Assembly: GCA_020629935.1 (NCBI GenBank)
Contig: JAHDCJ010000010.1
Location: forward strand, 18,346 to 66,115
Reading direction: 5' to 3'
Source of the DNA: Saprospiraceae bacterium
Lineage (GTDB): Bacteria; Bacteroidota; Bacteroidia; Chitinophagales; Saprospiraceae
Length of the DNA: 47,770 nt
The notes beneath the pieces were generated by a model. That model was not told the DNA's origin. It saw nothing but the letters and a program-made list of their open reading frames with translations, and did no database searches. Positions 36,581 to 45,373 of this stretch are shown piece after piece; the first letter of the stretch is position 1, and each line of letters starts with the position of its first letter. A program made the translations under genes and the position numbers.

Positions 36581-36898
36581 ATGACCAATTATTGGATATT
36601 ATTACAAAGTGCTGGTGGACCCAATCAAATGATCACCTTGATTTTATGGGGACTCATTATTGTAGTTGCTTATTTCTTTTTAATTCGGCCACAGGCAAAA
36701 AAAGCTCGACAACAAACCGAATTTATTGATGAGATTGAGAAGGGAAGAAAGATAGTAACTACTGGTGGAATCCACGGAAAGATCACAAAAGTTGATGAAT
36801 CTACAGTAACCATTTTAGTAGATACTAAAACACATTTGGTTATAGAAAAAGGTGCAATTTCATTAGAAATGACAAAAGCAGCTCACCCTGATGGGTAA
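36581..36898 (+). CDS. yajC: Preprotein translocase subunit YajC
   Basis: 105 residues: one N-terminal membrane helix (about 17-38, ITLILWGLIIVVAYFFLIRPQ) followed by the YajC signature RPQAKKARQQTEFIDEIEKGRKIVTTGGIHGKITKVD and a short beta domain. YajC binds SecDF and assists protein export. Its last 8 bp overlap the next gene, which argues for coupled translation. Confidence 0.94.
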   Translation: MTNYWILLQSAGGPNQMITLILWGLIIVVAYFFLIRPQAKKARQQTEFIDEIEKGRKIVTTGGIHGKITKVDESTVTILVDTKTHLVIEKGAISLEMTKAAHPDG

Positions 36899-37856
36899 TA
36901 CAAACGATAAACCATTCAACTTTAAAGAATTCCTTAAAACGGATAGAGCAATACGGATGATCTGCATCGGTATTGCTCTTGTTTTTTGGTTCTTTTTGAA
37001 AATGAGTAATGCTTATTCTTCTAGGGTTCCTATAGATGTAAATTTTACTTTACCAGAAGGCAAAATTTTTTCTAATCCCCCACCCCAAACCATTGAAGTT
37101 CCACTTACCGCCTCAGGTTGGGATCTCATTGGTCGATCGATTAGGGGTAGAAATCAAAAAGTGGAAATTCCATTAGAAGGTAATGAATTAGAAATTATTG
37201 TACCAAATGACATGGAAAAATACTTTTCTGAAATCTTAGGAAATCAGTTTAAGATCAGAACCAATTTCATGCGTACTTATTCTTTTAATGTAGATAAGAA
37301 ATACTACAAAAAGATAGCTTTAAAACTCAATAAAAATATCCAAACTGCTGACCAATATCAACTTACTGGCCCTATTCGATTAGATCCAGATAGTGTCATC
37401 CTTTCTGGTCCGAAAAAAATTATTGATGAAATCGATAGTTGGGAAACCGAAGTACTTACCGCCTTATCTCTAAATGAAGATACCAAAAGCTTGGTTCCAT
37501 TAACGACTCCTTCGAATAGTCAAATTCAAGTAAAACCAAAGGAAGTTACCGCAATTATTGGAGTAGAACAATTTACCCAGAAAGATATTTATGTCCCAAT
37601 ACAAGTCATAAACGTTCCCGATAGTATACAAATCATTCCTTTAAAGAAAAATGTAAAAATTTCTGTGGTCGTTGGTTTAAGTAAATATCCTCAAGTGAGT
37701 CCAGATGTTTTTGAGGCAGTCCTCGATTTTAAAGATGTAGATATGGAAGCTATGAAAAGTGCGCCAATATCTATTCGACAAAGACCAAATTTTATTGACC
37801 ATTATATTTTAAGTCCAGAAAACGTAGAAATATTAGTAAGTAAAAACGAAAATTAA
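36891..37856 (+). CDS. YbbR-like (CdaR-type) membrane-anchored protein
   Basis: 321 residues with one N-terminal membrane helix (about 21-38, AIRMICIGIALVFWFFLKM) and extracytoplasmic YbbR domains (about 45-315; PIDVNFTLPEGKIF, then LTGPIRLDPDSVILSGPKKIIDEI). In Firmicutes YbbR/CdaR binds and regulates the c-di-AMP synthase CdaA. Here cdaA lies at 2760-3581, so a physical partnership is plausible but not shown. The start overlaps yajC by 8 bp and the stop is 4 bp before coaE. Location between yajC and coaE is standard in Bacteroidota. Confidence 0.9.
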   Translation: MGNTNDKPFNFKEFLKTDRAIRMICIGIALVFWFFLKMSNAYSSRVPIDVNFTLPEGKIFSNPPPQTIEVPLTASGWDLIGRSIRGRNQKVEIPLEGNELEIIVPNDMEKYFSEILGNQFKIRTNFMRTYSFNVDKKYYKKIALKLNKNIQTADQYQLTGPIRLDPDSVILSGPKKIIDEIDSWETEVLTALSLNEDTKSLVPLTTPSNSQIQVKPKEVTAIIGVEQFTQKDIYVPIQVINVPDSIQIIPLKKNVKISVVVGLSKYPQVSPDVFEAVLDFKDVDMEAMKSAPISIRQRPNFIDHYILSPENVEILVSKNEN

Positions 37857-37860
37857 TCAC

Positions 37861-38478
37861 ATGTTGCATGTAGGTATTACTGGAGGAATTGGTAGTGGGA
37901 AAAGTACGATTTGTAGAATATTTCAAGTATTGAATATTCCCATTTATTTTGCGGATGACCGCGCAAAAGAATTGATGATCAAAAATGATTTTATCAAACA
38001 TGCGCTTATTGATGCCTTCGGTAAAGACTGCTATTTCGAAGATGGGAATTTAAATCGAGCGTATATTTCTAATATCGTTTTTAAAAATAAAGAAAAGCTG
38101 GACATGCTTAATAGCATTGTACATCCTGTGGTATTTGCAGATGGAGCTCTTTGGCAAGAACAACATCAGCATGCGCCTTACACCATGAAAGAAGCTGCGT
38201 TGTTATTTGAAACAGGCTCCTATCTTGCTTTAGATAAAATCATTACCGTCTTTGCCCCTGAACATATCCGGTTAGAACGTGTTATGAAAAGAGATGGGAC
38301 ATCTAAACAAGATGTACTCGATCGAATGTCAAAACAAATGCCAGATAAAGAAAAAATGGATAAGGCGGATTATATCATAGTTAATGATGGAACTCAATCT
38401 GTCTTAAAACAAGTATTAGACATTCACCATGATTTAATGACTCAATCTTCAACCCGTGCCCAAGAAAAAGAAGCATAG
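37861..38478 (+). CDS. coaE: Dephospho-CoA kinase CoaE
   Basis: Catalyses the last step of CoA synthesis, ATP-dependent phosphorylation of the 3' hydroxyl of dephospho-CoA. P-loop GGIGSGKST (residues 8-16), Asp pair in YFADDRAKELM, the motif HPVV near residue 89, and a lid region rich in Arg/Glu (RLERVMKRDGTSKQDVLDRMSKQM) are present. 205 aa, normal length. The 3' end overlaps the TraB-like gene by 23 bp. Cytosolic. Confidence 0.96.
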   Translation: MLHVGITGGIGSGKSTICRIFQVLNIPIYFADDRAKELMIKNDFIKHALIDAFGKDCYFEDGNLNRAYISNIVFKNKEKLDMLNSIVHPVVFADGALWQEQHQHAPYTMKEAALLFETGSYLALDKIITVFAPEHIRLERVMKRDGTSKQDVLDRMSKQMPDKEKMDKADYIIVNDGTQSVLKQVLDIHHDLMTQSSTRAQEKEA

Positions 38479-39313
38479 CCTTTTATGGGAAATAAAGCAT
38501 CCCAATCAAGACAGGAGACATTTTCTTTTTGGCACCATGCATGTCAAAGATGATGTGGCTTATCAATTTTTTCCTTTAATTCAATCTTATATTCAAGAAG
38601 CGGATTTTTTTGCTACTGAATATAAACTAGATGAGGAAAGCCCTGCTTTATTTAATAATTTTTCATTGAAAGAAGGCCAATCTTTAGATCAACTCTTTAA
38701 GAAGAAGACCTTAAAAAAATTAGATCAATTATTGTTTAAACAACTTGGAATGCGGGTCCATCTTTTCTTGGATAAAACCCCATTTTTTATTGAATCCCTT
38801 TTAGCCCAATCTTTATTTAATAAAAATCAACAAGAACCTTTAGATCATTTTTTGTTTAATTATGCAAAAGAGATAGGTAAAGAAGTAGGTGGTATTGAAA
38901 CCATTGAAGAACAAATTTTTGTACTCCAATCTATGGACTTGGATCGGCAGTCTAAAACGCTTCAACAAACAGTGGAAGGTTTTGGTAAGATAAAAAAACA
39001 ATATCGAAAATTGACCAAAGCCTACCAAGAACAAAATATTTTTTATCTCTATAAGCAAGGACGAAAGCAATTACACCAAATGCGAAAGGTGATGTTGGAT
39101 AACAGAAATATTATAATGGCGAATCGCATCGCTGCATTTACCAATACTTCATCCTGTTTCTTTGCTATTGGTGCCGCACATTTGGCAGGAAGCAAAGGCG
39201 TATTGCGTTTATTAAAAAAGGAAGGATTTAAAATTAAGCCCATTCGATTAACACTCCAATCTCAACCAATTTTTCAACAATTTGACTCAAATATTGTTCT
39301 TGAAGAAGAATAA
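38456..39313 (+). CDS. TraB/GumN family protein
   Basis: 285 residues, GTG start at 38456 overlapping coaE by 23 bp. The GTG is favoured because the family motif LLWEIKHPNQDRRHFLFGTMHVKDD needs sequence upstream of the first ATG. The TraB/PrgY/GumN core is present: GTMHV near the N-terminus, EADFFATEYKL, GGIETIEEQI, and the C-terminal AIGAAHLAGSKGVLRLLKKEGF. Members are thought to be metal-dependent Tiki-like peptidases; the conserved His of GTMHV and the AAHL motif fit. No signal peptide is seen, so a cytosolic location is likely, unlike the secreted GumN group. End of the operon. Confidence 0.87.
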   Translation: MPKKKKHSLLWEIKHPNQDRRHFLFGTMHVKDDVAYQFFPLIQSYIQEADFFATEYKLDEESPALFNNFSLKEGQSLDQLFKKKTLKKLDQLLFKQLGMRVHLFLDKTPFFIESLLAQSLFNKNQQEPLDHFLFNYAKEIGKEVGGIETIEEQIFVLQSMDLDRQSKTLQQTVEGFGKIKKQYRKLTKAYQEQNIFYLYKQGRKQLHQMRKVMLDNRNIIMANRIAAFTNTSSCFFAIGAAHLAGSKGVLRLLKKEGFKIKPIRLTLQSQPIFQQFDSNIVLEEE

Positions 39314-39314
39314 T

Positions 39315-39345
39315 TTTGTTAAGCTCATTTTAAAATTTATTTTTG
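39315..39345 (+). promoter_or_regulatory. Bacteroidota-type promoter of trxB
   Basis: TTTG (39315-39318), exactly 19 bp, TATTTTTG (39338-39345), then C. Full match to the TTTG-N19-TAnnTTTG consensus of the primary sigma factor of this phylum. ATG follows 20 bp after the -7 box. Confidence 0.8.
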
Positions 39346-39364
39346 CATTCTAAATAAAATAAAT

Positions 39365-40306
39365 ATGTCAATTCAACACCATAAATGCCTTATCATTGGA
39401 TCAGGTCCTGCGGGATACACTGCTGCTGTTTATGCCTCTCGGGCTAATTTGAGTCCAGTGCTTTATACTGGAAAAGAACCCGGTGGTCAACTTATGATCA
39501 CTACAGATGTAGAAAATTACCCTGGATATCCAGACGGTGTCAATGGCCCTCAAATGATGGATGATTTTCAGAAACAAGCTGCTCGTTTTGGAACAGATAT
39601 TCGATATGAAATGATTACTAAAGTTGACTTTTCTGGAAAGCCTCATAAAGTTTGGACAGAATCGGATGAAGAAATCCATGCAGATACCGTAATCATTGCC
39701 ACAGGTGCATCTGCTAAATGGTTAGGTTTAGAATCGGAGAAAAAATTTAGCGATAATGGAGGCGTTTCTGCTTGTGCAGTTTGTGATGGTTTCTTTTACA
39801 AAGGAATGGACGTGGCTGTAGTTGGTGGTGGAGACACTGCTGCAGAAGAAGCCCTTTACTTATCCAACCTTTGTCCTACGGTACACATGTTGGTTCGACG
39901 TGACGAAATGCGTGCAAGTCAGATCATGCAAAACAGAGTTAAAAATAAGGAAAATATTATTGTTCATTGGAATTCTGAAACCGATGAAATTCTTGGCGAC
40001 ACAGAGGTAGAAGCCATGCGGATTGTTAATAATAAAACCAATGAAAAAACAGAAATCCCTATTAAAGGATTTTTTGTTGCCATTGGTCACAAACCCAATA
40101 CTGGGATATTTAAAGAGTGGATTACTCTTGATGATGTTGGTTATATTAAAACCGCAGCAGACAGCACAAAAACCAATGTGGAAGGAGTATTTGCTTGTGG
40201 CGATGCGCAAGATAGTATGTATCGTCAAGCTGTTACCGCAGCAGGAACAGGCTGTATGTCGGCTCTAGAAGCCGAAAGATACCTTGGAGAAGTAGGAATA
40301 ATTTAA
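39365..40306 (+). CDS. trxB: Thioredoxin-disulfide reductase TrxB
   Basis: NADPH-dependent flavoenzyme that reduces thioredoxin. FAD motif GSGPAG (12-17), the redox pair Cys137 and Cys140 in ACAVCDG, NADPH motif GGGDTA (154-159), and the C-terminal FAD contact VFACGDAQDSMYRQAVTAAGTGCMSALEAE are complete. 313 aa is the usual length. It has its own strong promoter and terminator, so it is a single-gene unit. Assignment firm. Confidence 0.98.
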   Translation: MSIQHHKCLIIGSGPAGYTAAVYASRANLSPVLYTGKEPGGQLMITTDVENYPGYPDGVNGPQMMDDFQKQAARFGTDIRYEMITKVDFSGKPHKVWTESDEEIHADTVIIATGASAKWLGLESEKKFSDNGGVSACAVCDGFFYKGMDVAVVGGGDTAAEEALYLSNLCPTVHMLVRRDEMRASQIMQNRVKNKENIIVHWNSETDEILGDTEVEAMRIVNNKTNEKTEIPIKGFFVAIGHKPNTGIFKEWITLDDVGYIKTAADSTKTNVEGVFACGDAQDSMYRQAVTAAGTGCMSALEAERYLGEVGII

Positions 40307-40371
40307 TTTTTTTTTATTTCTACAATCTGCAAAAAACGCATAATCATATTTTACAATATAATTAAAATATG

Positions 40372-40406
40372 AAAGTTCATCGGTTTGACCGATGAACTTT
40401 TTTTTT
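40372..40406 (+). terminator. Intrinsic terminator of trxB
   Basis: Perfect 13-bp arms AAAGTTCATCGGT / ACCGATGAACTTT with a 3-nt loop, followed by a run of T residues; 65 bp past the stop. Confidence 0.93.
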
Positions 40407-40587
40407 ATGTATAAGTCTAGAATATCAAGACAACTAATTCGATAAATAAGCTTTTAAACTGGCCCAATTTGATATTTTTTATGCCTTTCAAAATTAAATA
40501 AAAATAAATATTATAAATATAAATGTATGATTATCGTGCATTTAGGCATTTATTTTTTGGAAAAAGTTCATTTTTTCGAATAAAAAA

Positions 40588-40619
40588 TTTGACAATAAGT
40601 AAGGCTTTCCATACCTTTA
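40588..40619 (+). promoter_or_regulatory. Candidate promoter in the long leader region
   Basis: TTTG (40588-40591), 20-bp spacer, TACCTTTA (40612-40619). The same -7 variant TACCTTTA also precedes 41434 and, on minus, 47572. Transcription would start near 40626. Confidence 0.55.
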
Positions 40620-40625
40620 GCATAT

Positions 40626-40780
40626 CTTTTCTGTAAATGGGTTAGGCTCCCATTCGATAATTTACATATTAAAATCAATTTTTGTTTTCCACATCACAAA
40701 TTGAATATTTTTTAAAATTTAAAAAATAAAAGGTTCATCCAACCTATTATTTTAGTCTTTAGCTTGGTTACCCATTTGAA
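40626..40780 (+). ncRNA. Candidate structured leader or small RNA
   Basis: Begins just after the promoter at 40588-40619. AAATGGGT (40635-40642) plus AGGCT (40644-40648) can pair with ACCCATTT (40770-40777) plus AGCTT (40761-40765), forming a long closing stem. An inner hairpin TCAATTT / AAATTGA lies at 40675-40704. A competing local hairpin uses the same AAATGGG with CCCATT (40649-40654). No Rfam family was recognised by eye. Might be a 6S-like RNA or a cis-regulator of 40886. Confidence 0.3.
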
Positions 40781-40885
40781 ATCTCACTGGCAGGAATCCG
40801 AATTTATTTTTGTTTGTAACAAATAAAAGTCGACCCGCAAATCCCTTTTCTGTTACACCCATTTTTCATCTAAAAAAGTAACCGT

Positions 40886-41338
40886 ATGAACCGTGCACTG
40901 CTCGCCATCCTTTGTTGTGTTTCATGTAGTTTCTGCTTTGCACAGACTACCGAAACCACGCATTGTATTCGTACAATTAATCATTTATTAGCCGAACTAA
41001 CCACGGATAATGAATTTGAAAAAAATATTGCCTATGAAGTTAATTTAGAGGCAGACGACCAAGTTAGTATTACTAAAACTTGGGTCAGTAATTATGGAGA
41101 TAGAAGAGAAGCAGTATATTCTTTTAAACTCGCAGACATCTTACAATTCGAAAAAGATTATGGTCCGAATAATCGCTGTTCCATTTTAATCAAGTGTAGA
41201 GAGAAATCAGTCAAAAAGCCTTGGGTAGATCAAGTAGTTTTAACCAATGAAGCACAATTGGATTGCTTAAACGGATCTGATGAATCCTTAGATAAGGTGG
41301 CCGTTTCTTTTATGGATTTGCAAAAATCATTGAAATAA
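40886..41338 (+). CDS. Small secreted protein of unknown function
   Basis: 150 residues with a signal peptide (MNRALLAILCCVSCSFCFAQ). The mature part begins TTETTHCIRTINHLLAEL and contains four Cys (near residues 27, 98, 104 and 126), which could form disulfides. Secondary structure looks mixed: an N-terminal helix, then strands (YEVNLEADDQVSITKTWVS, REAVYSFKLADIL, SILIKCREKSV) and a C-terminal helix. It sits behind a very long leader and ahead of a good terminator, so it may be a single-gene unit under its own control. No family recognised. Confidence 0.72.
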   Translation: MNRALLAILCCVSCSFCFAQTTETTHCIRTINHLLAELTTDNEFEKNIAYEVNLEADDQVSITKTWVSNYGDRREAVYSFKLADILQFEKDYGPNNRCSILIKCREKSVKKPWVDQVVLTNEAQLDCLNGSDESLDKVAVSFMDLQKSLK

Positions 41339-41365
41339 GTTTTTTTATCAATATCAACACGTTCA

Positions 41366-41400
41366 GAACAGGTCTTAAAATTTTTTTAAGGCCTGTTTTT
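41366..41400 (+). terminator. Intrinsic terminator after 40886-41338
   Basis: Arms ACAGGTCTTAAA / TTTAAGGCCTGT (one wobble pair) followed by T5, 28 bp past the stop. Confidence 0.85.
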
Positions 41401-41404
41401 GTTT

Positions 41405-41412
41405 TACCTTTA
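41405..41412 (+). promoter_or_regulatory. Candidate -7 element of the 41434 gene
   Basis: TACCTTTA directly after the terminator and 21 bp before the GTG start, identical to the -7 at 40612. No good -33 box because the terminator stem occupies that place. Confidence 0.4.
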
Positions 41413-41433
41413 GTCCAATAAAATCCATTTACA

Positions 41434-43992
41434 GTGAACGCTTTTTTTCATTTTGGAACCCATCCGAAAGATTTAAATTATTTTGATGATTTTCACCAAA
41501 GAGATCATCAACTTATCCGTACCACGAACTTTAAGTTTATCTATCACTTCATTGAGTCTTGTCTTTCAAGGTCTTCTTCTCCAGTTGTTTTAGTTTATAA
41601 TAATCATGCAAACTACGAATACTTACACAAGAAAATTAAATCTGAGCGTATAGCTCTTTATCATATAGATAAGATCATAACTAAAGATTTATCTACTTTT
41701 AAGCACAGTCATTTTATTCTTTTTCAAGCAGAAACTGCCTCCAGATGGAGTAAAAATTTTAATGTTAAACTTCATCTTTTTATAGAAAAATTAAATCGTC
41801 TTTCCTCCATCAAAAGTACAGGTTTTTCTACAAGTTGTTTTTTAGAAACAGCTATAGATTATGCCCATTTATTTCAAAAAAAATTTATAGACTTTGTTTG
41901 GACCGATCAAGATTTTAGTAATCTTTTTGGGGATCTTCAATGCCAAATCTTAAAAATCAATCCTAGTACAACACAGCTTCCATTTCTGTTTGAAGATCAA
42001 CATTTCATTAACGGTTTAGCTTACTTAGAGCAAATTATTTCCAATCAATCAAATCTCAAGAAAGGAAAATCTGTGCTCATTGTACACGGATATAATGATT
42101 TTCTTGAACAAGTTACAACGCACAAAATTGATTTTCCACATCTTCGGCATATTGCTCTTTCTCCAAAGTTAAAACGATTAGCAAATTTATTTGAAGCAGA
42201 TCAAACGCCAATCTTCACCTTTGAAGAATGGAAAAAATCGAAGCAATCTGCCCTATATATTGGAACGGCCAATGACATTCCTAACTGGATCGATTTACCT
42301 TTAAATTTTTTAGCTCAAATTGGATTTTTAGATCCAGAATTATCCTATCGAACAGCAAGTACGCATAAAAAAACAAGGCATATTTGGATTCCATTTAAGC
42401 ATTTTGACAATGCATTACCAAAGACTTCTAAATGGAATATTCGTCCCTTTAACATACAAAAAGAGCAACTGATAATCAATGAATTGTTTGATGAAATAAG
42501 TTATCCCTCTTTATTAGAAAATCAGAATGATCTTACTCATTTCATACAAAAAGAAACAGGAATTTCGTGTCAAATCATTCTAGAAGGTCATCGACTTTAC
42601 CTCTCCGATCAATCTTCAAAGGAAAGCTTTGGCTATTTAGATTTCTCCTCCGTTCATATGAATCAGGAAACACTCCACCCTACTCTAGACGCGGTCAACA
42701 AATATGTAACACAATTTCAAAAAGGAAGTGAGAACTCACTCAATTGGTTAAAGAAAAGATTTGCAATTCCCCCTATCCCTGGAATATCTTTTCAAATAGA
42801 AAAAATGAAATCGGGTACGAGTAAAGTGATTCCTATACACTTTGAAAATGATCGTAGAAAATTAATCAATGAGATTGTCCGATTGCTTGGCAAAGAAGGA
42901 ACAGTACTAGCTAAAATAAATATCATTCTTAAAAATGGTGCGGCTTTAACTATTAATTTAGATGAAAAACTTTTCCGTTCCTCTATTGCGGATGCTTGTA
43001 TTTTAAGCATTACTAAAGAAGATTTTATCTTTCATCTAAGTCGATGTTATAAAACTAAAATTGCTTCTCGAGATCGACAAAATCAAATATTTTATCCTGA
43101 TTATCAGGTTGAATTTATTTTGCCACAAGAGGATAAAACACATCAAGCCATAGAACAATGTATTTTAAAAATGCGGACTCAACAAGATACCTTAAATGCC
43201 TTAAGTTATTTGGTCAATTTAGGAATTATTGAAGACATCACATTTAAAGATCAACAATGTTTAGTTGAGATAAAAAAGAGGACTCCTTCTTTTCACTTAG
43301 ATCAGTTATATCAAATTTGTCAAGGTCCTTTTATTCAACCTCATCCGCCGATAAAAGAAAATAATCGAAAAAATATTCCCACGCATCTTGTCCAATGGAT
43401 TGACCAGCACATCCAAAAGCACTTTAACGAAGTAGATCATGATTTTGATCAAAATCTCGATTCCTTAGGCTTTTCGATCCGTCAATTTTTTCAGTCTAAA
43501 ATGATGAGTTCTTATTATTTTCAATATCCTATATTATCTCAACTTCAAAAAACTTCTAAATCAAATTTAGATTTACTGATTGATTTTATGGCCGAGCCAT
43601 TAAAAAAATCGGCTACTTTCACGACTTTTTCTTTTACCCATTTCCAACAATGTATCGACTTAATTTTGCAGCAAAGTCAGCATCCGTTTGTTTATATTTG
43701 GAAACAGAGTATTGAATTGCTTCTTGATTTTCCTTTTGAAAAAGAAAAAATAACTTATACCGAAAACCATGTCCTTTATTATAATCAAATGGCTGAAGGA
43801 TTTCTATGGTTAAAAAAAGAATTTTCACTAAATCAAACAGAACTATTCACTTTATTCGATCGATTTAGTACCTTAATGCAATCTTTTGATCCAAACTTAA
43901 CTGACTTTTTTAATAAATTACGGATTTATATCAATACAGAAATGCAAAATCAATGGGTAAAACAAATAATGCAGCAAGTGGTCCCTAAATAA
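41434..43992 (+). CDS. Large cytosolic protein of unknown family (852 aa)
   Basis: Begins with GTG at 41434; no in-frame ATG occurs for several hundred codons, and the coding pattern starts at once, so GTG is well supported. No signal peptide or membrane segment. Residues about 45-330 show alternating strands and helices like a Rossmann-type alpha/beta region (SPVVLVYNNHANYEYLHKK, HSHFILFQAETASRW, KGKSVLIVHGYNDFLEQV, SALYIGTANDIPNW). The remainder is helical with Gln, Phe, His and Lys enrichment (for example VQWIDQHIQKHFNEVDHDF). I see no Walker, nuclease, kinase or methylase signature. The layout slightly recalls degenerate helicase-like domains, but this is only an impression. A tail-anchored coiled-coil gene follows after 71 bp; the two are probably an operon. 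Confidence 0.75.
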   Translation: MNAFFHFGTHPKDLNYFDDFHQRDHQLIRTTNFKFIYHFIESCLSRSSSPVVLVYNNHANYEYLHKKIKSERIALYHIDKIITKDLSTFKHSHFILFQAETASRWSKNFNVKLHLFIEKLNRLSSIKSTGFSTSCFLETAIDYAHLFQKKFIDFVWTDQDFSNLFGDLQCQILKINPSTTQLPFLFEDQHFINGLAYLEQIISNQSNLKKGKSVLIVHGYNDFLEQVTTHKIDFPHLRHIALSPKLKRLANLFEADQTPIFTFEEWKKSKQSALYIGTANDIPNWIDLPLNFLAQIGFLDPELSYRTASTHKKTRHIWIPFKHFDNALPKTSKWNIRPFNIQKEQLIINELFDEISYPSLLENQNDLTHFIQKETGISCQIILEGHRLYLSDQSSKESFGYLDFSSVHMNQETLHPTLDAVNKYVTQFQKGSENSLNWLKKRFAIPPIPGISFQIEKMKSGTSKVIPIHFENDRRKLINEIVRLLGKEGTVLAKINIILKNGAALTINLDEKLFRSSIADACILSITKEDFIFHLSRCYKTKIASRDRQNQIFYPDYQVEFILPQEDKTHQAIEQCILKMRTQQDTLNALSYLVNLGIIEDITFKDQQCLVEIKKRTPSFHLDQLYQICQGPFIQPHPPIKENNRKNIPTHLVQWIDQHIQKHFNEVDHDFDQNLDSLGFSIRQFFQSKMMSSYYFQYPILSQLQKTSKSNLDLLIDFMAEPLKKSATFTTFSFTHFQQCIDLILQQSQHPFVYIWKQSIELLLDFPFEKEKITYTENHVLYYNQMAEGFLWLKKEFSLNQTELFTLFDRFSTLMQSFDPNLTDFFNKLRIYINTEMQNQWVKQIMQQVVPK

Positions 43993-44063
43993 CTATTTGC
44001 AGTATAAACATGGATTTTCATTTTCTTTTTTATTCATAAACTAAATATTTTCCAAATCTTATT

Positions 44064-45302
44064 ATGAGCCTTGATCCATTGGAATCAAAAATTCAAGAGA
44101 GTCTTTCTGATCTTGAACAAAGCATGAAATCACTGAAAACTGCTCAATCTAAAGTTGAAGCGAATCAAACCGCTGCACAACAAGTTATTGAAAGCACACA
44201 ATCATTAAAGGATGCTTTTTTAGCCCATCAAGAAAATTTAAAAAGCAATTTAAGTCAGTTTATTAGTTTAGCAGAACAAAATTATTCTGGGCATTTAAAT
44301 AAGCAAATTAATCAGTTTTCTAATGTTGCCAATCAATTACAAAGTCAGCAACAAGAGAGTATTTCACTCAGTTTAAAAAAATTAGAAGTTGCTTTAAATG
44401 ATTTAGTAGATTTTAAAGCCGATCACGAAAAACAATTAAAAAATAACCAAGATTTAATCCAAGATTTCTTTAAAAACCAACAACAGGCTTTTGAAGCAAA
44501 TTGGGCAAAAGGAATTCAAGAAATTGAATTGCAAAATCAAAAATTAGAAGCTGCAAATCAAAATCAAGAGTCGAATAGACAAAAGGGATTTGAAACGCGC
44601 ATTGAAGCTTTAAAAGCCCTAGAATCAAGTAATATTGAACAAACACATCAACTCCAACAAGCATTTGAGGATTTTATTCAAAAATCAAAGCTTGCTTTTT
44701 CAAAATATACTAAAGAAAATACGGAGACCATTAGTAAATTGGCCGATGAAATATATCAGGATCATCAAAAGCTCCATGACGAACAAGTCGCCTTTATTGA
44801 AAATCAAAAAGAGCATAATCTCCAATTTTTAGCCCAAAACGTACAAACTCATCAAGAAAATGCGCAAAAAATAAATGACCGCAGTTTTCAACTTTTTGAA
44901 GAGGCCAAAGAAAACTTAAACCAGCAAAGTAAAGAAATGCAAAGCTTGTTTGAGCAACAAGAAAACTCCATTGAGGGTTATTTGCAGGAGCTCAGTCGAT
45001 TTACTAAACAAGTACATAATTTAGAACTTCGCATTTCAAAGATTGAATTTCCTGAATTGTTTGAAAAACTAAACCAACGTATACTTTCTTTGGAAAATGA
45101 AAATGCCCAAATCAATGCTCAATTGGTTTTACAAGAAGAAAATGCGACAAAAAGAGATCGATTGATTCAACAAAAATTTCAAGAACAAGCGCAAGGAATT
45201 AAGCAGCTTGAAAATCAACAGATTAAAGGTCAAAAATATCTATATGTTGGATTATTTATCCTTTTAATTTGCCTATTAATCTTAATATTTAGATCATCCT
45301 AA
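44064..45302 (+). CDS. Tail-anchored coiled-coil protein
   Basis: 412 residues. Almost the whole chain (about 5-385) is heptad-rich, Gln/Glu/Lys/Asn/Leu-rich coiled coil without Pro or Cys, resembling a long rod. A single membrane helix at the C-terminus (about 390-408, YLYVGLFILLICLLILIF) with RSS at the end makes it a tail-anchored inner-membrane protein with the rod in the cytosol. The sequence shape resembles myosin-tail or RmuC/MukB-like helices but no such domain was recognised. It follows the 852-residue protein by 71 bp and precedes a small secreted protein by 71 bp. Likely a scaffold or tether for its upstream neighbour; that is inference. Confidence 0.75.
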   Translation: MSLDPLESKIQESLSDLEQSMKSLKTAQSKVEANQTAAQQVIESTQSLKDAFLAHQENLKSNLSQFISLAEQNYSGHLNKQINQFSNVANQLQSQQQESISLSLKKLEVALNDLVDFKADHEKQLKNNQDLIQDFFKNQQQAFEANWAKGIQEIELQNQKLEAANQNQESNRQKGFETRIEALKALESSNIEQTHQLQQAFEDFIQKSKLAFSKYTKENTETISKLADEIYQDHQKLHDEQVAFIENQKEHNLQFLAQNVQTHQENAQKINDRSFQLFEEAKENLNQQSKEMQSLFEQQENSIEGYLQELSRFTKQVHNLELRISKIEFPELFEKLNQRILSLENENAQINAQLVLQEENATKRDRLIQQKFQEQAQGIKQLENQQIKGQKYLYVGLFILLICLLILIFRSS

Positions 45303-45373
45303 ATCCTTTTTTTTGTGGTTTTTAAAAAAAAGTAATATATTGGTCAGGCTTTTGCCCATAACCTAATAACATA

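Larger units (their letters stand above)
40407..40885. other. AT-rich gene-free region upstream of 40886
   Basis: No coding ORF. The first 180 bp are featureless AT-rich sequence. From 40588 a promoter and a possible structured RNA appear. A second -7-like TAttTTTG lies at 40805-40812, and the last 60 bp hold distant complementary sites TGTAAC and GTTACA with an unusually C-rich stretch between. Confidence 0.5.

Noticed and set aside
45306..45332. A/T-only stem (CTTTTTTTT / AAAAAAAAG) after the coiled-coil gene, as a terminator
   Set aside because: Only one GC pair; poly-T and poly-A runs pair easily by chance in such AT-rich DNA.
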